The notes: a model not told the origin generated them from the letters alone. A DNA stretch of 64,000 nt from Capitulum mitella (GCA_030062745.1 CP099844.1:20894596-20958595), one strand, 5' to 3'. Positions 28,858 through 39,654 are shown, numbered from the stretch's first letter. Translations and numbers: made by a program.

Positions 28858-29362
28858 CATCGTCGCCAGAACTCCGAGACCACTAAGAGGACTGAAGTAT
28901 CATTCCCACCTAAGCCACACTGCTGCCGACAGGGCCAGTGACCTATGACCTGAGACAGAATGCGAAGTGTCTTTCGATCCAGTGTGTCAAAAGGAGTACT
29001 ATGATGTGCATTTTATGCATATCGTGCGCATGGTTTAAAAAAACTGAAGCACAAAACACGTTTGGGGGCATTTCAGACACATCTCTCCCTGAGCGAATGT
29101 CCCAGGGATCACAAGTCCATGGAGAATGAGTTCTTGCTGGGGATAAATGAAATGGTGTTCTTTGAATTTAATGGGCTCGGAATGAACAAAAGCCGGCGCG
29201 AATTTCATCGAAATAAAATAAAATCCAGCACAAACGACATACAGTCTTCGTGTGAAAGTGCTTAAGAGTGCTGGACCAAGGTCATATTTTGCACACATGA
29301 TTTCCTTCAAAAGACATATCAGTTAATGACAGAGCGCTGTGGAAGTGTTCATCGTAATTCGC

Positions 29363-29365
<3 letters not shown>

Positions 29366-29402
<37 letters not shown>

Positions 29403-29436
29403 TTTCCGTAGGAATATATATATATATATATATATG
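29366..29436. repeat. AT-dinucleotide runs inside the hAT element
   Basis: Two (TA)n runs, about 29368-29400 and 29413-29435, separated by CCTTTCCGTAGGA. The interruption differs from either run, so they may be one array split by substitution or slippage. They lie near the right end of the transposon. Confidence 0.9.
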
Positions 29437-29559
29437 AAGTGGACAAAATTCAGTAAGGAGAACACAAATGCCGGGGGGGGGGGTGGTCTCAGCCAACGCG
29501 TCTCGTTCGCAGAATTGCCCCCGCAGTCATTTTTCCTTAAAATAGGCCCTGTCCTGTAG

Positions 29560-31714
29560 TCTGTTTTAAGTGGTAATCGCGTTATTTTCTTGTTTTTGGT
29601 GTAACATCCTTAAACCAAGATTACTATACACTACAGCCGTTTCTAAAGGTGGAAAACGCATATCCGAAACGTCAAATAATATATCTGATGAATGACTTGG
29701 GTAATTTGATTTTCGATTTACCTTCTCATATTAGAGCGAGCATAAGAGCTACCAAAAAGATGACAAAGAAATTAGAGATAATTAATAATGCTCTATTAAC
29801 GCCCACAAACGCAAAGTGTATCGTCGCGATACCTGTGTGCATTCAGAGGATGAAAAATGAATTTTTCGAAACGTAATAAATGAATGTTTTTGTGACCCAG
29901 ATTCCACGATTCAGAGACGATTTCAAGACGTCAGGTTGCTCCATCGAAAAACCATAAGAAGGCTGATAAAACCAAGTACTGCAATCGCTTTTAACAAACG
30001 ATATAACAGATTTGGCCCAGCCTATGACTTTGGTCTTTTATGACCTGGGGTCAGGTGACATTTGGGGTATAAGATTAAGCTGCCAGGAAAATATTGTCAC
30101 GCAAGCGTCAGTTTCGTTCTGCTTTGCATTGTGATTAGGCGACTCTGGATAAAATGGTGAGTTTTTTGTGTTTGGCCTGACCTTTGCCGTCATCATTGAC
30201 CCCAAAAACCCAAAATGTATATGTCACAGGACTGCAAGGTCCGGTATCACCAGTTGGCGTTCGTATCAGCCACATTGGACGTTTGGTTCTCGAGATAGGT
30301 GGGGAGAGGGCGTTAAACGCCCCCTGTTAACACAGTGCGAGGTTAACACGGCTGAACCTGTTTTGTGCCGCGTGTGTTACGTCAAGTGGGGCTGCTGTGT
30401 AGTACGCACTGTATGTACTTAAGCACTGTGTTGCTTGTTCATAACAGATTTTAACCGGCGCGCGAATAGAATAGTACATTTGCATTAATGGCATTGTTCA
30501 TATTCAAAATGATATGTCGCGTGAGAGGTCACATTAAGACCAACCAGTGGCATGTGTATGGAAATGTCTTGCTCGGATCTATCGATTTCCCATTCGAATC
30601 AGGAAATCAGCCTTTAACTTTCTGAGGTGGGCGAGGAGCGCGAAACCCCCACCCGTAAAACAGCCAAAATAGCCGGTAATGGCATTCCCGAAAATGGAAT
30701 TTCTAGAAATACTCCATCTCCCATTACTTTCAGACATAACGTTTATGCATGTGACCTCATTTTGAGTAGGAAAAAACGTTCGTATTTTTACTACCCTGGT
30801 GTCACGCTAAGGTCAAGTGACGTAAGGCAATAGGGTACAAGGTCAACAACTTAAAAAATCCAGGATCGGAAAAATGGGAATTATTTCTTGAATCATGGCA
30901 ATCTCAACGATGTATAGTTACATGCTGTTTAAATGATTTTATTAGGACTTATAGGCCAACAAAAATAGTCATGCACCATGATTTCTCAAAAATGTCCGAG
31001 GCTATAACTCTCTTACCTTTGCTTGGATCGTCTTAGAAAGTGTCAAGCTGGATTCAGAGCATCCAATAACCCCGTAGTCATATTTACGTCAAAATCTGAG
31101 ACATAAGAGTGGTAGGCACCCGTCGATCTGCCGTGGAATGCCTCAGCGGTAGACCAAGAACAAAACTGCTAGTGAGCATTGATGGAATGGGTATGATAAA
31201 GATAAGCAGAGCAGTGCGAAATAACACTGTGACGTTATTTTAGCTCTTGCTTAGCAAGAAGCAAAACATCAGTAACAACAAACTAGTGACGGAGCGAGTA
31301 AGTCCGAACAGCCCTTTATTAGCATCTTCATTGGCCTTTATCGGTTGCTCTTTTTTGAGTCGACACAATGACGATAGCTGGGCTCAGGGTGGTGTGTTGT
31401 CCCACTCGGCACAGGCTGTTCTCCCTGGACGGCCGGCCCGCTGACTGCAGCGGAGCAGCTCAACCCAGTCCTCCGCCGGTGCACTGCAGTATTTCGCGGA
31501 CTGAAAGAACGTTCTGGCCGTCCCGGCCGCGATCGAAGCACCATTTCTGCTGGCTCGGCGTCGGGTGGTATTTTTAGTTTGCTATTGATAAACGCTGGAG
31601 TGGGCATGAGTGGCAACTCTGAGTGGTTCTAGGAAAGTGGTTTCAGCCCGTGTATGTGGATGGATTTGACAGGACAATGTGCCGGGTTTCTCGAAGGTTC
31701 TTCTGTTGACTGAC
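29560..31714 (+). other. AT-richer intronic stretch between the two transposons
   Basis: No gene is recognised. Scattered words resemble the TTAA element family (AAGGTCA and GACCTTTG words near 29276, 30180, 30812 and 30838; TTCTCGAGATAGGTGGGGAG before GCGTTAA at about 30290-30326), so a degraded copy may lie here, but I could not define both ends. Confidence 0.4.
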
Positions 31715-31888
31715 ATCGTCCTGGCAATCTGGAGCGCCATCTCAGACTGGCCTGTGTTAGGGCAGTGTGCCATCTCAGACTGGGCTTTGTTGGGACGGGG
31801 CGCCACCCCAGACTGGTCTGTATCAAGGAGGGACGCCACCTCAGACATACATGTATTAGGATGGGGCACCACGTCAGACATGCTTGTA
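31715..31888. repeat. 33-bp minisatellite, left part split by a transposon
   Basis: About five diverged units with core CTCAGACTGGCCTGTGTTAG and GGGCGCCAC. The same unit continues after the TTAA element at 33163. Left copies are more diverged than right copies. Confidence 0.8.
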
Positions 31889-31892
31889 TTAA

Positions 31893-33158
31893 CCCTATTC
31901 CCGGAGGGCTAGACGGTATGTTCGTTTCCCGGCAGCAGGGGGGGATTCGGTCCCCCCTGAGATCTCGAGAAATGCACTTCCGATTTTATCGCAACAAACG
32001 GCAATGGATTTGCCGTGACTTAAAGTATACTTTGAGAAAAAGAAATGTTCAAAATTTTGAAAGGGTTGGATATAAGGGGCAAAAATATCAAAATGGGGGG
32101 TACTTTTGGGCATCTTATAACTCCGTTGTTTATTGACCGATTTCGATGACATTGGCATGAATCGAAAGATTATAGATGGGACTTTGAAAATTGGTACACA
32201 CATTTGAAATTTTGAGAAAGTTCATAGGCATTTACAGGGTTTCAAAAATAGGAGGATTAGTTTCTTAACAACTGAATGAACAAAAAAGGCAAAAGCGCTT
32301 TTTCGGCATCTGCTGGGCATGGTATGCAAAAGACGTACAATCTGTATTACAGTGTTTGTATAATGTTAGCATAGGCGGTGCCAGGGACATGAAAAAGGGG
32401 GAACTGCCATGGTCATATGCTCCTCAGATCAACTTGTGACCTTTGACCTTAAATGCCCCCCAGTGACCTTGGAGTCACTTTTAATGATCTCGTGTGCATT
32501 TAATATTGTCTGCAAACGTTTTCAATCATTTGAATTCACTCTATTTCAAGAATTCCGTTTTACGGCTATTGTGAGATAGGGTACTAGCACTAACATTTTA
32601 GATCGTAGCTCCCTGATATCAAGGGAGCTATGATATCAGGGATATCATAGCTCCCTTGATATATCGTGACCCGACCTGATATCAAGCTGAAACTGTATAC
32701 ACAAGTAGAGAGTACCCTTCTACGTCACATTTATTCGGGGTTTGGCATTTCAAAAAATAACTCCGAAATAATTACTATGAAACCAAATTTTGATGTTTGA
32801 CCTTGACCTGACCTTGTAAAGTGATATCAGATAAACAAAATTATATTTGCACGTTGCTCAACTATTTAGCTATACATCCATATAAAGTTTTAAGTTTTAT
32901 CTTAATAACTTTATTTTTGGCAGTCATTTTCCTTTTACCCTCAACAGGGCCAAAAATGGCCTGAGGTTCCTCTCAGAAACGTTGCCTGGCTCCGCCCCTG
33001 AGCAGGACGGATTTTTTCACGGAATTTTGTCACAGTACGTAGAAAGAATAGCTAGGAAAAGTGACCAAGTTTCGTGAAGCTGCGTCTAAAACCCTGGAAT
33101 TGGCAAGCAGAAAACCCGAGGGGGGGCGGATTCAGCCCTTTCCGTGCCGGGAATAGGG
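31893..33158. mobile_element. TTAA-flanked piggyBac-like non-autonomous element, 1.27 kb
   Basis: TTAA direct repeats (31889-31892, 33159-33162) flank perfect 12-bp terminal inverted repeats, CCCTATTCCCGG at the left and CCGGGAATAGGG at the right. Imperfect inverted similarity continues in GATTCGGTCCCCCC (left) and GGGGGGCGGATTC (right). TTAA targets and CCC-starting ends are hallmarks of piggyBac-type transposition (known). Removing the element plus one TTAA leaves a unit of exactly 33 bp in the host minisatellite, which directly supports a clean insertion. No transposase is present. The interior is AT-rich, contains a 23-bp-arm hairpin (32615-32663), a TGACCTTTGACCT direct repeat (32437-32449) and TGACCTTGA (32798-32806). 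Confidence 0.85.
32615..32663. repeat. Near-perfect hairpin inside the TTAA element
   Basis: The arms 32615-32637 and 32641-32663 match at 22 of 23 positions with a 3-base loop (AGG). The arm core is AAGGGAGCTATGATATC. It could form a cruciform or, if transcribed, a tight RNA hairpin. Confidence 0.85.
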
Positions 33159-33162
33159 TTAA

Positions 33163-33680
33163 GGCGGGGCGCCACCTCAGACTGCCCTGTGTCCAGGAGG
33201 GGCGCTACCTCGGACTAGCCTGTGCTCAGGAGGGGCGCCACCTCAGACTGACCTGTGTTCAGGATGGGCGCCGCCCCAGACTGACCTGTGTTCAGGAGGG
33301 TCGCTACCTCAAATTAGCCTGCGTTCAGGAGGGGCGCCACCTCAGACTGACCTGTGTTCAGGAGGGGTGCTACCTCAGATAAGCCTGTGTTCAGGAGGGG
33401 CGCTACCTCAGACTGACCTGTGTTCAGGAGGGGCGCCACCTCAGACTGACCTGTGTTCAGGAGGGGCGCTACCTCAGATAAGCCTGTGTTCAGGAGGGGC
33501 GCTACCTCAGACTGACCTGTGTTCAGGAGGGGCGCCACCTCAGACTGACCTGTGTTCAGGAGGGGCGCCACCTCAGACTGACCTGTGTTCAGGAGGGGCG
33601 CCACCTCAGACTGACCTGTGTTCAGGAGGGGCGCCACCTCAGATTGACCTGTGCCCAGGAGGGGCACCACCTCAAACAGG
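33163..33680. repeat. 33-bp minisatellite, right part, about 16 copies
   Basis: The unit is CTCAGACTGACCTGTGTTCA followed by GGAGGGGCGCCAC. Many copies are identical, in contrast to the left part beyond the TTAA element. The minus-strand frame encoding LNTGQSEVAPL repeats is open because 33 is a multiple of three; it has no start context or neighbours suggesting a gene. Confidence 0.95.
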
Positions 33681-34509
33681 TATCCGTCTAATACCTGTCT
33701 GGCTCCGTCCATGCGGGCCTCGTCTTCTCAGCGGCCTTGGCGACGTTATCGCGTCTGGCCTCTGTTTGCTGTCCCGTGCCGGAGCCGTGGGAGGTTATCG
33801 GACCGCCTGCCCTCTTCCTCCCCCCCCCCCCTGCCCCGCTCTGTCCCCAGTTGTCGACTGCGACGCGTTATCAGGTCGTAAAACCACCGCGCGGCTTCGG
33901 CTGCCGGGAATTTAGCTGCGATCGGAGCTGAGGCTAGGCCGACTTGGCGCAGCTCGGTTCAGCTTGGTTTTGATCGGTTGTGAAATTATTGATTCATTGG
34001 GATCATTGTTAAGTACCTTTTTACCCGTAGACATGAACCATAAAGCAACAGGTTTTGCCTGTCTCTAGGCTGCTGACAGTCCCGAAGTTTGTCCATGTTC
34101 GCAAGGTATCATCTTCGCGTTTGTAGGTAATTGGCGTTTCACTTGAGCGTTGGAATTGAGTGGCTGGATGCGCTATGGCCTTTGCTTTGTTCAGTCTTGC
34201 CAGACTGCTGTTTTCAGGTCCGTTTTTTATGGATGTTGACGTGTAGCTGTCGTTGCTATTGCTCGCGTAGTCACTGGCAGCTGTGTCGTTGACGGTACAG
34301 TTCATACAACCTGTTCCCTGAATGTTGTTCATTGGCTCTACGACTGGGGTCTGTACAATGTACAGTTGTCTACTGCTGGTTGCCTGCATTCTGTTAACTG
34401 GTTGTTCCGCTTCGGCTCTGTCGGTGTTCCGCCCAGGTAGACGGCCACTGTGCAGCTAGCTCGGACGCCCGGTGTCGCCCGGCTGACAGTGCCACGCCTT
34501 CTGTCGCAG
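33681..34509 (+). other. End of the last GASZ-like intron
   Basis: Unique sequence with no recognised exon; there is a C-run at about 33817-33830. The intron ends with the pyrimidine-rich acceptor CCTTCTGTCGCAG (AG at 34508-34509). Confidence 0.5.
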
Positions 34510-34713
34510 GTGAAGAGCTGCTCGGACCACGTGCCGGCCGACCTGGTGGTCTCGGCGCCCGGCGGCCGGCTCTGGCCCGGCCGGCTGGCCGGCTGGGTCC
34601 TGCTGGCTGGACTGCTCACCTACCTGACGTCGCGCCGCTGGCCCCAGTTGGGCGGCCGCCTGCTGGCCTCGTTGTCGGCGCCGCGCGCCGCCGGCCGGGT
34701 CACGCTGGTCTGA
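34510..34713 (+). CDS. GASZ-like gene, last exon with C-terminal membrane anchor
   Basis: The exon starts in phase 0 after CTTCTGTCGCAG, matching the phase-0 end of the exon at 7259. It encodes 67 residues from VKSCSDHVPADLVVSAPGG to a TGA at 34711-34713. The segment LAGWVLLAGLLTYL is a single short hydrophobic span, preceded by Arg and followed by SRRW, so this is a tail anchor with a basic flank, the arrangement that targets GASZ to the mitochondrial outer membrane (known for the family). About 23 residues follow the anchor, more than I recall in vertebrate GASZ. The last seven codons and the stop lie in the first unit of a 41-bp minisatellite, so the present C-terminus may be recent. Confidence 0.65.
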   Translation: MKSCSDHVPADLVVSAPGGRLWPGRLAGWVLLAGLLTYLTSRRWPQLGGRLLASLSAPRAAGRVTLV

Positions 34714-34986
34714 CGGCCGTGGCCCCCGCCGCCGGCCGGGTCACGCTGGTCTGACGGCCGTGGCCCCCGCCGCCGGCCGGGTCACGGTGGTCTGACGGCC
34801 GTGGCCCCCGCCGCCGGCCGGGTCACGCTGGTCTGACGGCCGTGGCCCCCGCCGCCGGCCGGGTCACGCTGGTCTGACGGCCGTGACCCCCGCCGCCGGC
34901 CGGGTCACGCTGGTCTGACGGCCGTGACCCCCGCCGCCGGCCGGGTCACGCTGGTCTGACGGCCGTGGCCCCCGCCGCCGGCCGTA
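34690..34986. repeat. 41-bp minisatellite that includes the GASZ-like stop codon
   Basis: Seven nearly identical 41-bp units start at 34690, 34731, 34772, 34813, 34854, 34895 and 34936, with a partial eighth. Each contains GGGTCACGCTGGTCTGACGG, so each repeats the codons for RVTLV plus TGA. Differences are few (one CACGGTGG, two GTGACCCC). The first unit is the coding copy. Near identity implies very recent expansion. Confidence 0.95.
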
Positions 34987-35545
34987 GCGTGTGCGTAGTG
35001 CGCTACCGCCGCCCCGGCCCCCGCGTCCCTGTTACAGGTCTCACGGCCGGGAGAGTCGCCTGTGGCGCCGCCGCCCCCGGTTCTGCGGCGCCCCGGCCAC
35101 GGCCGGCCGGATGTAATCAGAAGTTCTGCCGTGGGCGGCGCCGCCTCGGCTGGTGCCGCGGGAGGAGGCGGCCGTTGGCGGTCGCTGCAGAGCAGGCGGA
35201 GCGGCCGTCCCGCCCCGCGTCCTCTGCCAGCCCGGCAGCTGGGCTGGAGACGTCGCCCGCGGCCGAGCGGCGGCCGCAGCGGCGTCTCGGCGGCACCGTC
35301 ACGGCGTGCCGTCGGAATGTGATAGCGGCGGAGCGGACCCGCAGAGCCTTCTCACGGGAGTTCCGGTCTCCTGGGCTTCTAGAAGCCAGTACAAAGGTCA
35401 CGGCGACAGTGGAGACGGGTTGTTTGCCGAGTGGGAGCCTTCTAGTCTCTGGTGCGCGGGCAGCCAGGAGTTGCGAGGTTTGGTCTGGTCATCGCCGAAA
35501 CCAGGTGCCGATTTTTGGTGATGTTAGTGATGAAACCAGTCTCGA

Positions 35546-35551
35546 AATAAA
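35546..35551 (+). terminator. AATAAA polyadenylation signal for the GASZ-like gene
   Basis: The first AATAAA I noticed after the TGA at 34711, about 0.83 kb downstream, followed by T-rich TTTTTCGTCGTCTTGTG within 10-30 bases. It would give a 3' UTR that contains the 41-bp minisatellite. Confidence 0.5.
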
Positions 35552-35873
35552 CGTAGAATTTTTCGTCGTCTTGTGATCCTGCAGGGTGCCGAACTCCGTA
35601 TGTATTTTCGTCACGTCTGAGCGCCTTGAGAGTAGTTATCGAAATGGCCTCCGTCCCCAGCTCGGGAACCACCCATACGCCGTCGGACGTCGCACCTCGT
35701 GCCGCGATCGTGGGTGACAATCCCCAGGCGGCGGCGCGTCCAGTTCCGCCGCCGGCCGCCAGGCGGCTCCACCGGCGGCCGGGCTGCGCGCCGCCGCGGC
35801 CGCTCATTGATTTTCTTATCGGAACATCCGGGAACCTGGCGCGGCAGGCGGTGGCCGGCCGGCAGCAGCAACA

Positions 35874-35879
35874 GTAAGT
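35874..35879 (+). promoter_or_regulatory. Strong 5' splice site at the edge of a GC-rich island
   Basis: CAACAGTAAGTGC gives a GTAAGT donor following a GC-rich stretch (about 35640-35873) that resembles a CpG-type promoter and first exon. No acceptor can be linked by phase. It could serve a non-coding first exon of a downstream gene such as Rab3, or be chance. Confidence 0.25.
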
Positions 35880-36414
35880 GCAGGTGCCTGTGTGTGCAGC
35901 CGCCGTCGCCGCCCGTCCGTCCGGCGCAGGGCCCAGAGCGGCTCCAGAGAGCGCGCCCGAGGAGCGCCGCCCAGAGACCGGCCGCCCGGTCCGCCCCGCT
36001 CGCCGCCCGCAGGCTGCGCTGGCCCGCCGCGCCGCCCGCCGCCCGCCACCCGCCCCACCGCGGTGAGTGTCCGCCCGGGCCCGGCGCCGCCCGGCCGGGG
36101 ACAGGCGGCACGCGTGCCGGCGATCGATGTGTCCGCTCGCTCCGGCCGGGCGCGCCTGTCGAACGCCGTAAACTTGGCCCGCTTGGTCCCGGCCGGCCGG
36201 CCAGTCTGCTGGCGCGCCCTCGCTCCCGCCGCCGCTGCAGAGGAGCCAGGGCTTGGCGCCGTCCGTGAGCGCGCCTCTTCTGCCGACGGCGAAGCCGGAC
36301 GGGCAGCCGTTCATCAGGCGTTCTCTCACGGTGTCTTATGACCGGGACAGCCGGCCCGACCCGGCCCCTGGCGCTGACGGGCTGCCGTCAGACCGCACGT
36401 CCGACCTGGGAACC

Positions 36415-36535
36415 GTCGCCGGACAGCGCCCGCCGGCCGGCTCCTCCGGAGACCCATTCTCCCCCGACCCCGCCGGACAGCGCCCGCCGGCCGGCTCCTC
36501 TGGAGTCCCAGTCTCCCCCGACCCCGCCGAGGAGG
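36415..36535. repeat. 54-bp tandem duplication in GC-rich DNA
   Basis: Two copies of a 54-bp unit containing GGACAGCGCCCGCCGGCCGG and TCCCCCGACCCCGCC, the second slightly changed. It lies in a GC-rich zone; the GQRPPAGSSG peptide it encodes is not taken as evidence of a gene. Confidence 0.7.
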
Positions 36536-36639
36536 AGAGCCCCCTCCCGTTCGTCCTCCCGGCGGCCGCCCACGGGCCGTGCACCTGTTGCTGTGTCGCG
36601 GCAGCGGTCCGGCCACGTCGTCGCGACCCGGCGACGGTC

Positions 36640-36800
36640 CGCGTTATCCCACGTCCTGTCCGGTCTGGCACGGCGCGGTCCTGTCCGGTCCGGTCCTGTC
36701 CGGTCCGGTCCGATCCGGTCCAACGAGAATCGACGTCCTCCCACGATCCGGTCCTCCCACGATCCGGTCCGACACGGTCCGGTCCTATCCGGGGACCTCA
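36640..36800. repeat. Simple GGTCCTGTCCGGTCC repeats
   Basis: Irregular short repeats of CCGGTCC, CTGTCCGG and CACGATCCGGTCCT. Overlapping frames (SGPVRSGP peptides) are low complexity. Confidence 0.7.
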
Positions 36801-38701
36801 GTGTGCCGCCCAGTCGGCGTCAGTTCTCTGCTGCGTCGCGCGTCGGTGCTCTGTTTGGTCCAGCCGTGCGCCTGACGCCTTCTGTTCGCATCCCATCCCG
36901 TGAATCGACATTCAGGCCTCCGCCTGGACGGAAGGTACCACTGGCAACCCTTTTCGCCGGTGGCTCTCGGATGACCTTCAGAGCGGTACAGTTTCTTAGC
37001 CGAGACTCGGACGCAGACGGCCTTGAGTTGACGTCCGAGGCGGGCGCCAGGCCGGGTTCTCGGCGCCCTATTAGCGCAGGTGTTGTGCACAGGTGTCGGC
37101 CGGGGCGTCAGCAGATGTGAGCGCGCCGTGCGGCCCCGGTCAGCGGCGGCCTGCGGCCGGGCGCACCCTGCCCACGCAGCTCGGTACACGGCCGGCCTGG
37201 CGCCACGCCCGACGGCCGGCCGGTAAACAGGCCACCAGCAGCTGTAGCCGATGGGTTCGGACGACGCCCTGCTCGGGGGCTGTTTTTGGCGCGTGGAGGA
37301 TTAAAACGTCGCTGTGCATTGGTGCTGTTTCCAGGCCTGGGGTGTTGAAAGGGTCGCCGTACTGTGGTGCTGCATTAGGGTATGCAGTATGCTGAAACGG
37401 AGATATCGCCATCCCAAGAGAACTGTAGGAGCAAAGACTGGCGATATCCTCGCATTGCCAACCATCCCTCGCTGGACTGACACAGAGCTCCCGCGTGTTT
37501 TTATCGGACTGGGATACGGGATCAATATGGTCGAACGGGGACATTTGCCGCATGTGGTCGTGCTGCAGAGCTGGTTTCGAGTGACCTTCGCGTGCATGCG
37601 GGGTTGGTCTCGTGGTGCTTTGCCCATAAGCTCCGCAGGCCATCGGCGAGGGGCCACGAATTATTAGTCCCTTAGTCTGAATGCTACAGCTACCATTTCA
37701 AAGAATGGCGTGTGCCTTGTCAAACTTGAGACCGCCTTTACTTCATAGCCCGAAGCATAAATTTGCGTCCATTCAGTGTTTTGTCCCCTTTATAAATGTC
37801 GACTGCCATGTCATAGATGGCGCTTGTAGTGATATGTACGGCCATAAATTGTGTATCTGCGTCCGAACTGAATTTCTAGAAAAATGTGTCATCGGTCTTC
37901 TGCATGGCCATGCCTGTAGGTCACACAGTACTGGAAATAAATGGAAACTAGTTGAGGCTGTTGTCGCCACGTAGATTTGCGGCGCCAGAGGTTACAATTC
38001 TGTCAACGGGAGACGTCGATGAATAATCCACCAGCCCGCCAACCAGAAACCATTCATCCGCGATCCAAACCGTGCTGTCCAGATAATGCTCGGTCGGAGC
38101 CCGTTCAGGCGCTGGCCATCTGTAAACGGAGCGTGCAGCGTCGGCCTCTCAGGGCGGCGCTGAACGCAGCGTCGACTCTGGAAGCGTTCTCGGGAGGTCG
38201 TGCTTACGGTTGGTGTCGGTCCTTGCTTTCGTGCAGGACAGCGACAGAATTTCTGCAGCTGAATGGGCGCATATGCCCAATGGCTCCGGTTGCTACTGTT
38301 TAGTCCGGTCTTGAGGGTTGAAGCATTTGGTGGCTGCAAGACACTGCGTCCCCTGCAATGAGCATAAGCGTCACGCAACATCCGCAGAAAAAAATGAGAA
38401 CGCGCTCTACGCATCCGGCTGTCAGAGCGTATGCTAGTTCTTACATGACAGCAGCAGATATTTTCGCATACATCATGGTGCGGCGTTGCATTTGGAAACC
38501 TATCTGGACCATTCACAGAGCAACCCATGCGAGGTGTTTTCAGAGAGCTGGGATTCTCCCAGAATAAAGACATCAGGTGTTACACGGTGTGGTAGACATT
38601 GTTTTGTCGCCTATTATTTCCGTTGCATGCCTACGTGCAAACGCCAAGACAGGTGATGTAACCCATGGTTCTGACTGCCGCTTGTTAGTGTGCGCTCTGC
38701 A

Positions 38702-39233
38702 CAGTGGCGTAGCCAGAAATTTTTCTCGGGGTCCTAGAGGATGAGGGGCCCTCAACACCAAGGGGGCCCTTGAGCATTACGGGGGTCCATGGCCATGGCC
38801 AGGGGTGTCGTTTTGTATAAATGATTTGGTTTGGGGGTAGATCGAGGGAGCTTCACAGCCTAACCTCCTCTCAAATGTGAGTTTCTCAACTTCTCAGGAC
38901 ACTTTGTTAGGGTTAGGGCACTTTGTTTTGACCGACCGACACCATCCCATGGCAGGAGAACCTTTCCTAGCTGCCGGCTCCTTTGCAGAGGAGCATCCTT
39001 TTTGGAACTCGCCTTTTGGTAGGTGCATGCCGGTGTACGCACCTTTCCCGGTCAGGAGGCACCCCGCTGTCTGCCAGAATGGTCTTTGTTTTGGGTCTTG
39101 GGGCTCTTTGCAAAGGAATAGGTTGTCTTTCCCGGCTAGCGGACCCCTTTAGGCCAATGCCAAGGGGACCCCTTTATGGGCCAAATAATTTCGGGGGCCC
39201 CAGGACCCCTAGGACCCCCTGGCTACACTACTG
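38702..39233. mobile_element. hAT-type MITE, 532 bp, with 8-bp target duplication
   Basis: The left end is CAGTGGCGTAGCCAG and the right end is the inverted partner CTGGCTACACTACTG (13 of 15 positions match). Inner sequence GGGGTCCTAG / CTAGGACCCC extends the inverted repeat. It is flanked by the perfect direct repeat GCTCTGCA (38694-38701, 39234-39241). CAGTGGCGTAGCCAG ends with 8-bp duplications are typical of hAT elements (known). It has no transposase. Its ends differ from those of the 4-kb hAT element, so that element would not be its direct parent. Confidence 0.9.
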
Positions 39234-39654
39234 GCTCTGCATATGACGTGATTCATGAAAAACAACTCCAAAGCACGATTACCGGGTAAATGCACCGATT
39301 ACCTTTTGTTACGCAAAGCATACCTTTCATCCGACGCTTGTCATCGGCCGCACAGTGGCTTCTTTACCTGAGCGCCGCATTTGGCACGCATGGCGCTGTT
39401 TGACGCGCCGTGCGCCGCAAACGCCGCCTTTGTTGTGTGGCGGCCGGGACGGATCGATGAGTCGCCCCGCCGCCGCCGCCGGAGCGGACCCGCAACCAAA
39501 CAGGCCGGGGTTTAACTGACGATCGAGTCCGGCTGAGCCGCCCTGCCCCGCGCGACACAGAGCAAAACCAGACCGACAGCGCGGGCTTAGCTGATGGGAA
39601 GAGGCGCCGAGAACAGAGCATGTAACGGCAGGCGCCGTCTCTCGTTAGAGTTTT

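Larger units (their letters stand above)
25498..29551 (+). mobile_element. hAT-type DNA transposon, 4.05 kb, with 8-bp target duplication
   Basis: The element begins CAGGGCCTATTTTAAC (25498) and ends with the inverted partner TTAAAATAGGCCCTG (29537-29551). Similarity continues inward into poly-G/C stretches (GGGGGGGGCAAATGCCC against GCCCCCGCAG). It is flanked by the perfect direct repeat TCCTGTAG (25490-25497 and 29552-29559), an 8-bp duplication typical of hAT elements. Inside, 26640-28857 holds a broken transposase reading in the + direction, and 29366-29436 an AT microsatellite. It sits in the last GASZ-like intron. The ends are well preserved while the coding part has stops and frame changes, so it is non-autonomous now. 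Confidence 0.9.

Noticed and set aside
33314-33712. 132-codon minus-strand frame of LNTGQSEVAPL repeats
   Set aside because: It is created by the 33-bp minisatellite; the + strand frame is open for the same reason.
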